In this document: piece after piece, positions 8,050-16,281 of the stretch
How the letters are laid out: every line of letters starts with the position of its first letter
Numbering within the stretch: position 1 is the stretch's first letter
IMG/VR virus record: IMGVR_UViG_3300020439_000043
Coordinates: 1-31,135 of that record
Reading direction: 5' to 3' (one strand)
Length of the DNA stretch: 31,135 bases
Origin: a virus
The notes under the pieces: generated by a model
Databases searched by the model: none
Told to the model about the DNA's origin: nothing
The model's input: only the letters and a program-made list of their open reading frames with translations
Program-made: the position numbers and the translations under genes

Positions 8050-9985
8050 ATCCAACTGTACCGGGGAATCCACCAAAAGGTATAGGTAAGTCATTAGGCG
8101 GAAATCTTATTTGACAACCTGATAATTTTTTAGAACATCTATCTTCAATCCATATACTTGTAAAATCTAAAGGATTTTTATCTTTAGAAGCGGCAATACA
8201 AACAAAAAACCTAGAAGGAATTTCATCAGTTTTTTGATTGTAAGCTTCATTAAAATCAAAATCTATTTGCGAATCTATTTTCACAAAATCTCCTTTTTCA
8301 TAATACTCTTCTGAACTATAATCCCCTCTATATCGTAAATTTTTTAAGCCATAACTTTCATTATAATAACCACCTTTATCTCTTCTAAAAGTGAAAGTTT
8401 TATCATTGTCGTCCGCAACAGGAACGCCCATATTCCCATCAGGTATCAATTGCCCTTCTTCATCAAGAAAAAATGACTTACTTTTAACATCTCGAAAATT
8501 AAATCTATTATCATTTAAGAATTGAGAAGCATTATTAGAAGTAGACGAAAAAGCGTCTTCGATATCATATTTTAATTGCAAATATGATGATACTGCATTC
8601 GCTTCTTTAGCCGATAACTTTTTATTAAAGACAATTATTTCATACACAACACACTCACTTTCTTCATTTTCTTTAGAATTTATACCAAAGTTAGGAAAAA
8701 CATCAAACCCTTTTTTAACTTTGTAAAGAAAACCATTTTGAGAATAAAGTGATGGATCAGAAAACCGCTGAGAAGCAAGCTGACAACTTAAAGAGTATAA
8801 ATTTAATTTATTAATAGCTTTCTTAAAAGGAATTCCTTGTTTTTTTAACCCATTAAAACCACTTATTACGTTTACTTGTTGATTATCATAACCTAAAGCT
8901 ATGTCATTAGTTTCCCCGGTAGAAGATGTTAAAACTCTTCTGGCTAAACTATTATTAGAATAAAGTTTATTCACTAAAGCGGAAACGTAAAATACTGTTA
9001 AACCCGAGTTAAAAGACTGACCACTAACAGGGGACAGACTTAAAGAGGATGTATCATATTCATTTGTTGGAGATTTGGTTCCTTTTACAGTAAAATATGC
9101 CCCAGCTTTACCCGCAGCTATTAACCCTCCAGTATCATTCTGCTCTGTTCCATTAAAAGACAAAACATTATTTAAAACTATGTTACTAGGTTGCAAAATT
9201 ATGCCTCCGTTATTTGAGTTTATTGAACTAGCGGAATTAGACCATTGAGTTAATTTATTAAAAACTAAATTTTTTCCCGATTCATTAACATAAGAAACCG
9301 AATTACTTATTGTTCTGCTTGATTCAGGGTGGAGCCATAATGCTAAATTAATATCAATATTAAGCTCCGAGCAAACATTACTAAAGTCACTATAGTTTCT
9401 GCCTTCAACAATTTTAATACTAGGTCCATCGTAATTTAATTTTTTTCCATAATTACAACCCTTACCCCTATATTGCCACTGACAAGAATCGTTATAAACT
9501 TTTCTAGCTGGAACAGTTAAACCATCTACATCAAACACATTAGATAAAGAAAACTCAACTGTATCTCTATTTTCTGATATTTTTTTATTTATAATATATT
9601 TTTCATGAATTAAATACCCGGTGTAGGTTTTTGAGGGTAAAGTTTTGCGGCTACTACCCTGAAAATTAACATCATCTAAATCTCGCGTAAATATTTTTTT
9701 TCTATCGAACCTTCTTCCGACTAAATCACCCCTGTCTCTAATTATTTCGCTAATATATTTGTTAACATTAGACACAGAAAGCGTAGGCCTATTATGTTTA
9801 CCTTGAGAATCATAAACTACGCTAGATATTTCACACGGAATAAAAAGAAATGTCTTACCCTGAAAAACCACATCTCTAGTTAAATTTTTAGATCCGTGAA
9901 ACCTAAAATATCCATCAAGGTCCCCTAATTTAACTTCAAATAAATCTATTATTTGCTCATTATTTAATAAAAAACTGTCTGCCAT
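8024..9985 (-). CDS. Lambda L-like tail tip protein with a large LamG-like insertion
   Basis: This 653-residue protein has an L-type N-terminus (about 1-180) ending in C168-QWQYRGKG-C177. The very C-terminus carries C617-SKKLSG-C624 followed by RFPPND and PFGGFPG, which is the normal end of L. Lambda L binds an iron-sulfur cluster through four cysteines. The two spacings here, 9 and 7, match those I recall for lambda (173, 182, 205, 212). About 440 residues separate the two pairs. Most of that insert (about 203-480) looks like a concanavalin/LamG jelly roll, ending YEIIVFNKKLSAKEANAVSS and YLQLKYDI. A short RGDYSSEEYYEKGDF segment (553-567) resembles small carbohydrate-binding modules. The role is tail-tip assembly, and the insert probably projects from the tip and may bind surface glycans (inference). 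Confidence 0.87.
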   Translation of the reverse strand: MADSFLLNNEQIIDLFEVKLGDLDGYFRFHGSKNLTRDVVFQGKTFLFIPCEISSVVYDSQGKHNRPTLSVSNVNKYISEIIRDRGDLVGRRFDRKKIFTRDLDDVNFQGSSRKTLPSKTYTGYLIHEKYIINKKISENRDTVEFSLSNVFDVDGLTVPARKVYNDSCQWQYRGKGCNYGKKLNYDGPSIKIVEGRNYSDFSNVCSELNIDINLALWLHPESSRTISNSVSYVNESGKNLVFNKLTQWSNSASSINSNNGGIILQPSNIVLNNVLSFNGTEQNDTGGLIAAGKAGAYFTVKGTKSPTNEYDTSSLSLSPVSGQSFNSGLTVFYVSALVNKLYSNNSLARRVLTSSTGETNDIALGYDNQQVNVISGFNGLKKQGIPFKKAINKLNLYSLSCQLASQRFSDPSLYSQNGFLYKVKKGFDVFPNFGINSKENEESECVVYEIIVFNKKLSAKEANAVSSYLQLKYDIEDAFSSTSNNASQFLNDNRFNFRDVKSKSFFLDEEGQLIPDGNMGVPVADDNDKTFTFRRDKGGYYNESYGLKNLRYRGDYSSEEYYEKGDFVKIDSQIDFDFNEAYNQKTDEIPSRFFVCIAASKDKNPLDFTSIWIEDRCSKKLSGCQIRFPPNDLPIPFGGFPGTVGYEYRLPGG

Positions 9986-9994
9986 GATGTTTTA

Positions 9995-12900
9995 TTATGA
10001 TTTGTATTGATCTGTATAAAGTTTCAAAAACGGATGCGATATAGGAATTGGGTATCCTAAAATTGAACTCGAAGGAATATTATTTTTGTCAGAAGGGCCA
10101 AAATTTGTTAATTGTATATTATTATTTGTTGTTTTCAATATAATATTTCTGTATTTATACACTAAAGAATCTATTATTTTTTGTGAAATAGCATCTCTTT
10201 TTGTTGCGTCTGCAGCGTTTCCATGTATATAATCAAATAAAAACATTCTAGTGTTTTCATCATTTAAATTGTTGGTTAGATCATTATCAGCATTATTAGA
10301 CAATCCAATCCTAAATGCTCTCCGATCAGATACATACCCATAATTTGATTGCCCAACAATATTCGACTGACCTCCCCACAATTTATTAGGCTCTAAATAA
10401 TTGTGTACATTCATTACTTTTGTTCCATTTATTATTGTTTCATTTGTCAATTTATGACTTAAACCGTCTTGAAGGATATTACGTACGGCTAAGTTATGTG
10501 AACCTAAATAAGCGCTCCTCGCTTCTGAAGTTCCCGATAAATTTTCATATGTACTATGCATTTGAACGAAAAATAATGTAAATGTTTTAAAACTTGTTGG
10601 ATCATCTCCGCCCCCGTTTACCACCTGAACATCAACAGGAGGCCAGTAAGCATTTTTATACGGATCAAGTTCATCATTGATATCTGGAATTTCAACGAAT
10701 GAATTTATATCTGAAAAAGAACTTAAATTCGTAAGATATAAGTTATTATTTCTAGTTAATCTTTTTTCTCCGCCCACATCCACAAAAGAGTCTGCAAATT
10801 TTCCATATAAACTTCTCGCTTTTTTACCTCTGGAGGTTAGGTTGTTTGGATCTTGTAATATATTCACACCTTTTTCCGGCCAGAAAAGAGGGTTATTAAA
10901 AAACCAAATTTCCATCTCTCTCACACTGTTATGAGGCACAAAAGGATTTCCACCACCCAAACTAAGTTGGTATTCGCTGAGGATAGGTTTACCTTCGTTA
11001 TAGCCATCACCCGGAACTAAATATTTTGGCACAAGAAGTCCTATCGAATTAAGAGTAGACCCCACAAAACTAGCCTTGTTTAAATGCTTGAAAGCTCCCG
11101 TACCCCCTTCAGAAGAGTATGCATTATTTTCGCTATCGTAAGAGAAAAAATTATAAAAAGGATCTGTGGGAGAAAAAAATGGACTACCCACATAATACGC
11201 ACCTCCTTCTTCATATTCATTGAGAACAAATTGATGAATAGAATTACACTGTGTTAACATTTTTTGGTAAGTTTTATAAGGGTCATCAAAGCTGCCTGCC
11301 TTTTCCATCTTTTCTCTCGCTAAGGCGAAAACCAAAATTGTGTAACTAGGGTTTAGAGTAGTATTTAATGTAATTGCAGCTTGAATTTGGTTGGCGTAAT
11401 TTGGCCGAGTGTGCTCTAAAACAGGAGGAACGATGTCGGTGTTTTTTTCCACAACGCCTTCATGATGCCCAACACCTTTAATTTCATAAACTTTTTTACC
11501 ATAAATTTCTCTAATCGTCATGGGGTCATAGACTCTTACTTTCCAAGAAGAATAAGTTCCATTTCCAGACTTAGATGTTACTGTTACTACAAGTTCTGCA
11601 GTAGGATAAGCGTTATCTTCGAATTGCACAACCGTCCCCACAAAATTATTTTCGTTGTCAGCAAACACTAAAACAGATGTCCCTTGTTTTAAAGGAATAC
11701 CCTCTACTCTAGCATCAATATGCAAGGTTGTGTTTTGCCCTACAGTTAAAGCATCAATATTTATTGAGCTTTCAGAACTTTGCGTAAAAGCGGCTAATTT
11801 TATTTGCGGATTTTTAAGATCTACTATCTCTTTTTCAATTTCCCCCACTTCTTTGGATATATTGTCACAAGAAAAATGAAATTCTAAATCTATATCTTGA
11901 GGTATTTCATGTTTTATATATCCTAAAGATATTTTAGGAATTATGTCTTTATCATATGGCAGTAAACTCTTTATCTCTACCGACGGATTAACTAATTCCA
12001 CATTATATCCAATTTTATCATTAAGTGGATCTTTAATTTGGTTTTTTGAGCTAGTTATAAGATCTATAATTCGCGGATCATCCCCATCATAAGATTGTAT
12101 GACACCATTATATTGGTCTGTGATAATGTAAGCCGGACCTCCTTTCTGCCCTCCTACAAATCTAGTGTTTTTATCTATGTTAATTAGATATTCAAACTTT
12201 CTTTCTTTCCCCGCTGAATCTAGATAATTTAAAAAATCAAAATCAAAAACGGGTCCACCTTCAGAATATCTTTCGTTTATAATAACCTCTCCATTTTGAT
12301 TATATCCATCCACCTTAACACCCTCGCCTTGAAAACCTACAATTGTACAGTTTGAAAAATTTAAAACTAACGTAAAAACATCATCATCATTTGTCCCAAA
12401 AGTCCAGTTTTGAACTGCATTCGACACAACTTGAGATTCGTTTGGGTTGGAAAAATTAATAGCAGCCGCCTTTCGTGGAATTATCCCTCCATCATCAATA
12501 ACTTCTCCATTAGCGATCACATCTGTAAAATTTATTTGAATGCCAGAATAAGCAGTTAAATCATAAGGAGATTTTTCTAAATTTTCTAAATTCGCTGTTG
12601 CTCTAGTAATTACATCATTCAAAAAAATAGGACCACCCTCTGGATTGAACTTTTGCTGATTGTAATCAATGCTTAACAACGTAGGCTTAAATCTAAAATT
12701 CATACCGGGCTCTGGATGCAATGAATAACGAGTTTTGTCACTAAATGTTTCGGGAATTTTATCGTACCAATAACCTGTGGGATAAACGTAATCACTAGAT
12801 CGATCACCAACTTCATCTAAAGATGATATCCTGAAATAAAGATCGCTATCTTGAGGTAAATTATTTATTTGCTTGTAAAAATTTACCCCCGACAAACCTT

Positions 12901-13561
12901 TATAAGTTCCGTATTGCGGCAAAAGCTGTTGTGAATTTTGTTCTACAGAATGATAAAAAGGCGAATCATCTAAAGGAATTGTCAAATCAGAATTTATAAA
13001 ACCTTCTATTTTGAAACCCGTGGTATAAGTCAATCCACTTAAAAAAGACCAGTAAAAACCTATATTATAACCATTTTCAGTATCATTGTCCTGAATACCC
13101 CTAAACTCTGAAACAGTTTCTGTATTGGGAAATTGTAAAACCCTATTACCCGTAACATCTATAATTATATCATCTTCAGTTTCTTCCCAAAAAGATTTTG
13201 TTTTTACCGTAATCCTACAGCTTTCTTCCCCAGCTGTAGGAGTAACTTCTTCATTAAAATCGCTAAACGGTTTATGAAACACATAAAAATTTTTTTCATT
13301 AAACCCGGGAGAAGACCCCAAATTAAATACAAATTCATCTGTAATTATGCCATCAATATCATTATTTTTCGTAGACAAAAACAAACTATCGGTTAGCTCT
13401 CCATCTACGGAAGACAAGTTTTCAAAATCAGTATTAGAAATGGAGACTTTATACTCCATGGAGGTATTGCCTTTGTTTTTTATAGTAATACCCGTACAAC
13501 CACCAAAACCAGTTGGCACGTCAGACATTTCTATTCCGTAATAATATGGGTGTTCAGACAT
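9995..13561 (-). CDS. Large tail-tip protein of unknown function
   Basis: I do not recognise this 1188-residue protein as a whole. It sits between the M-like and L-like genes, where lambda has none, with gaps of 6 and 9 bases to its neighbours, so it is probably a structural part of the tip. Residues 20-145 look like an Ig-type beta sandwich (ITIKNKGNTSMEYKVSI). Residues ~160-265 resemble a fibronectin III fold ending in LYFRISSLDEVGDRSS. Residues ~600-680 match, by eye, the beta module in the collagen-like fibre: TTL, a G-x-SVLV strand, then GTYSSW. The C-terminal ~480 residues (from about 700) are rich in aromatic residues and Asn and lack recognisable catalytic motifs. A short cysteine-containing N-terminus (FGGCTGITI) is present but there is no signal peptide. 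A tip-bound adhesin or spike is possible, but the function is unknown. Confidence 0.8.
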   Translation of the reverse strand: MSEHPYYYGIEMSDVPTGFGGCTGITIKNKGNTSMEYKVSISNTDFENLSSVDGELTDSLFLSTKNNDIDGIITDEFVFNLGSSPGFNEKNFYVFHKPFSDFNEEVTPTAGEESCRITVKTKSFWEETEDDIIIDVTGNRVLQFPNTETVSEFRGIQDNDTENGYNIGFYWSFLSGLTYTTGFKIEGFINSDLTIPLDDSPFYHSVEQNSQQLLPQYGTYKGLSGVNFYKQINNLPQDSDLYFRISSLDEVGDRSSDYVYPTGYWYDKIPETFSDKTRYSLHPEPGMNFRFKPTLLSIDYNQQKFNPEGGPIFLNDVITRATANLENLEKSPYDLTAYSGIQINFTDVIANGEVIDDGGIIPRKAAAINFSNPNESQVVSNAVQNWTFGTNDDDVFTLVLNFSNCTIVGFQGEGVKVDGYNQNGEVIINERYSEGGPVFDFDFLNYLDSAGKERKFEYLINIDKNTRFVGGQKGGPAYIITDQYNGVIQSYDGDDPRIIDLITSSKNQIKDPLNDKIGYNVELVNPSVEIKSLLPYDKDIIPKISLGYIKHEIPQDIDLEFHFSCDNISKEVGEIEKEIVDLKNPQIKLAAFTQSSESSINIDALTVGQNTTLHIDARVEGIPLKQGTSVLVFADNENNFVGTVVQFEDNAYPTAELVVTVTSKSGNGTYSSWKVRVYDPMTIREIYGKKVYEIKGVGHHEGVVEKNTDIVPPVLEHTRPNYANQIQAAITLNTTLNPSYTILVFALAREKMEKAGSFDDPYKTYQKMLTQCNSIHQFVLNEYEEGGAYYVGSPFFSPTDPFYNFFSYDSENNAYSSEGGTGAFKHLNKASFVGSTLNSIGLLVPKYLVPGDGYNEGKPILSEYQLSLGGGNPFVPHNSVREMEIWFFNNPLFWPEKGVNILQDPNNLTSRGKKARSLYGKFADSFVDVGGEKRLTRNNNLYLTNLSSFSDINSFVEIPDINDELDPYKNAYWPPVDVQVVNGGGDDPTSFKTFTLFFVQMHSTYENLSGTSEARSAYLGSHNLAVRNILQDGLSHKLTNETIINGTKVMNVHNYLEPNKLWGGQSNIVGQSNYGYVSDRRAFRIGLSNNADNDLTNNLNDENTRMFLFDYIHGNAADATKRDAISQKIIDSLVYKYRNIILKTTNNNIQLTNFGPSDKNNIPSSSILGYPIPISHPFLKLYTDQYKS

Positions 13562-13567
13562 ATAAAA

Positions 13568-15490
13568 TCAGCACTTAAAAAATGTTATAATTGTATTAAA
13601 AACCGTCTTTCTACCTATCTCTACATTTACTTCTTCAGAACTGTCGCCTGTTTCTATAGCTAAAGCACCTCTGAATTCTAAAAATTTAGCATTTATAGTA
13701 TGATTATCTTTAAAATTATACTCATGACTCCACTGAGGACAATACACAGTTATATTTTTATTGTAAGGTTGAGGCAAAGTGTAAGAAAATAATTTAAAAC
13801 CAGCCCTATCATCAAAAAATTTTAATATAGCTCTAGCTTCTTTTTCAGATCTGTTACTGAATTTTAAATCAAATTCTAGCAAATTTGGATTTATACTTGC
13901 TTTAAAATACTCAACTGTTGATCCTTTTAAATCTGCGTAACCAAGCTTAAGGCTAGAATTCACAGAATAATCAACATCAGGCTTAAAATAAAAAGATCTA
14001 GTAAAATCAGATCTCAAACCTAAAGGTCCATTAATAGTTTCTAATGAAGAAGATGTAGCTTGCCCAGTGTAAAAATAGTAACCTCTGTTATTATAACCTT
14101 CATCTTCTAAATAAACGACATCATTATACTCAAAACCCTCTAAAGAATCAGTATAAGTTCTTATATCAACTTCATCTAAAGCAATGGTGTACCCCAAATA
14201 ATTTAAATTTGTTTCATAAACAGATTTTGCATCTATTGTTATATTATTAATATCATTATAAGGCGTTTGGTGATCTATATCTAAAAAGTAAACTTCTGCG
14301 TTCTTTTTGTGAGGCGTAAATAAATCTAAATTTACTCCATTAAATCCTTCATACTCGCTTTTTAATACATTATTTGGGGTGTTTTGAAAAAACGCAATAA
14401 GACATTTAGCTTGCCTATCTGTCAATCCCTCATATTTTAGTTTGTAAGATATTAAAAGATTATTAATATTTTTACTGACGCTTGACTGATATCCGTCCCC
14501 GAAATAAACAGTAGAAGAATTAGACTCTGCTGAAAACGAAGAACCGTAAGATAATTTAAACAAATCCCTCAAATCTCTTGTCCAATAATAATATTTCCCC
14601 ACTCTAGTTATAGGCGAAAATAATTCATTAGCCTCTACATCATCCTTAGCGTAGTAAAATCCATCTACATGAAAATATTTTTCAAATAAATATTTTTCAT
14701 ACTTATCAATTTCAGACTCTGACAAAACACCTGTAAAAGAAAAAACATCGTAATATTTTACTCCATTACTTGTTTTCGTATCCCCTAACAACAAAAGCTC
14801 TTCCATCCAACCATCGTTAAAAGTATTTATATCTGCTATTTCATAGCCGTTTTGCCTAAGTTTTAAATTTTTACTTCCACCATTGTAACTTTGAACAATT
14901 GTTATTATATTAGGTTCATTGTATATAGGGCAGACTGGTATATAGCCAACTGAATCTAAATATATTCTAGCGTAAGTTGTGTTATCTGGAGAATTATCTT
15001 GCCCACCTATGGATAAAGTCCCCGAAGAAGCGTAATTACCATAATCACTATCACCCCAAGCAAAAATATTTTGCTCTGAAAACAATCCATCAGAATGAGG
15101 ATACGCTTCAAAGCACACAAACATAGTTCGACTCTCAAATGACAAACCTTTACCAGTTAATAGCTGTTCATTATTTAACGAAGTGTAATTTGCGTTAAAG
15201 TCCAACAAAGGATAAAGATCATTATCATCCCCATCTTGCGTTAAAAATACTTCCCCAGAACCCCTGCTTGCCCATCCTGTTAATCTAGCCCTTGAATCAA
15301 CTAAAAAATCTTTTTGAAATTCATTATTAAACCAAAAATGCAAACCTGTTTGACCTAAACCAGTATAACTTGGATAAAACGATGGCCCTACAGTCAACTG
15401 ATAATCAACAACATCATATTTTTCGTATGAACTATTAGAATCATACTCATAAATATTTTTTATATTTACCCCTGATATTGTAGAACTCAT
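13568..15490 (-). CDS. Lambda M-like minor tail protein, tandemly duplicated, with LamG-like domain
   Basis: This 640-residue protein has two segments that look like the short lambda M minor tail protein. The first (about 308-435) contains YFGDGYQSSVSKNINNLLIS, then a helix with Asp-Arg-Gln-Ala-Lys and FF. The second (about 495-608) contains EKEARAILKFFDDRAGFKLF, then YTLPQPY and VYCPQW. N-terminal to them, residues ~47-275 resemble a concanavalin/LamG fold ending TGVLSESEIDKYEKYLFEKY, the same kind of ending as the insert in the L-like protein. It starts at a TAATG overlap with the preceding gene and precedes the unknown large protein by 6 bases. The family role is joining the tail tip to the tube. 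The LamG part is probably a surface-exposed, possibly sugar-binding addition. The M assignment is fairly strong; the LamG call is by pattern only. Confidence 0.78.
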   Translation of the reverse strand: MSSTISGVNIKNIYEYDSNSSYEKYDVVDYQLTVGPSFYPSYTGLGQTGLHFWFNNEFQKDFLVDSRARLTGWASRGSGEVFLTQDGDDNDLYPLLDFNANYTSLNNEQLLTGKGLSFESRTMFVCFEAYPHSDGLFSEQNIFAWGDSDYGNYASSGTLSIGGQDNSPDNTTYARIYLDSVGYIPVCPIYNEPNIITIVQSYNGGSKNLKLRQNGYEIADINTFNDGWMEELLLLGDTKTSNGVKYYDVFSFTGVLSESEIDKYEKYLFEKYFHVDGFYYAKDDVEANELFSPITRVGKYYYWTRDLRDLFKLSYGSSFSAESNSSTVYFGDGYQSSVSKNINNLLISYKLKYEGLTDRQAKCLIAFFQNTPNNVLKSEYEGFNGVNLDLFTPHKKNAEVYFLDIDHQTPYNDINNITIDAKSVYETNLNYLGYTIALDEVDIRTYTDSLEGFEYNDVVYLEDEGYNNRGYYFYTGQATSSSLETINGPLGLRSDFTRSFYFKPDVDYSVNSSLKLGYADLKGSTVEYFKASINPNLLEFDLKFSNRSEKEARAILKFFDDRAGFKLFSYTLPQPYNKNITVYCPQWSHEYNFKDNHTINAKFLEFRGALAIETGDSSEEVNVEIGRKTVFNTIITFFKC

Positions 15491-16281
15491 TATATTAAAA
15501 CTTTATTTTCTGTTACAACCTGCTCAATCGACGCATTAGACAACATGTAAGATCTATTTGATATATTATAATTTTGTTGAGTTAAAACTCCACTAATATT
15601 AAAAGAATGCATTTCTGTTCCATAAAAATCTTTAATAATAATATTTGTTTCAGCTTTTTTGCCTTTAGTAGAAACCATTTCTCCTAAAGAATTAGACTGC
15701 AAAGAAACTTCACATCTTTTATTTAATTTTGCCACCCTAAAAGGAACAGTTTCGTCTTGATTAAAATAAGCTGGCCTATCACAAGAAGAATTGTAAGATA
15801 AAGAAACAATATTCCCTACATCTAAACTTTCTTTATCTACGTAAGACTTCGCAGCATGAGCGATGTAATTAGGAACACTTTTGTTTTTTCTATTCGCTTC
15901 GCTTTGCTCAGTAAAATCTTCTACATTTATATTTCCATACCAATCAAACTCAGCGGAAAAAAGCAATGGCTGAAATGGCTCCAAAGAAAAAGATAAATCG
16001 ACCAAGTAACAATTTTTTATTTCAACTTCAGCAAAATTTACTTTAACAGCAGACTCATCTACACCTGTTACATTAAAATAAGAAGGTATTGCACCAGTTA
16101 AATAAAAATCAAAACTTAAAGAACCAACCACATTCGTAGAAGGGCTATAATCTAAAAGACTACCGTCACTTAAAATAATCGGATCAACAGAAGACTGAAT
16201 AGAAAGATCCACTCTTTCCGCATGAAAAACAGAATCTTCTATTTTAAAATCTATATCTCTGTAATTTAAAAAACTAGCCAT
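15490..16281 (-). CDS. Tail-tube-like / distal tail protein
   Basis: This is a 263-residue beta-rich protein. Its segment YLVDLSFSLEPFQPLLFSAE (92-111), followed by FDWYG, has the same layout as GFVTDYSFEAAVGGLPTATV in the major tail protein and YLSSFGLSCSVGEMPIIS in the protein at 18061-18960. It also shares DYSPSTNVVG (44-53) with EYSPINVVG in that latter protein. These three probably have the tail-tube fold. Its place downstream of the tape measure and just before the M-like gene suits a distal-tail (Dit-like) ring or a tube-end adaptor. Its ATG directly follows the fibre-gene... spacing on its 5' side is a shared base with the gene ending at 16281, and its stop overlaps the next ATG (TAATG). 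Function is inferred from fold and position, not from a named family hit. Confidence 0.68.
   Translation of the reverse strand: MASFLNYRDIDFKIEDSVFHAERVDLSIQSSVDPIILSDGSLLDYSPSTNVVGSLSFDFYLTGAIPSYFNVTGVDESAVKVNFAEVEIKNCYLVDLSFSLEPFQPLLFSAEFDWYGNINVEDFTEQSEANRKNKSVPNYIAHAAKSYVDKESLDVGNIVSLSYNSSCDRPAYFNQDETVPFRVAKLNKRCEVSLQSNSLGEMVSTKGKKAETNIIIKDFYGTEMHSFNISGVLTQQNYNISNRSYMLSNASIEQVVTENKVLI

Noticed and set aside
7717-8094. Longer start at 8094 for the JAMM gene
   Set aside because: The extra 15 residues lie within the L-like coding end and do not resemble the family; the start at 8049 fits the domain. Not excluded.
10677-11879. Small plus-strand frames opposite the large unknown tail gene
   Set aside because: They lie fully antisense to a long coherent frame and have no leader or recognisable product.
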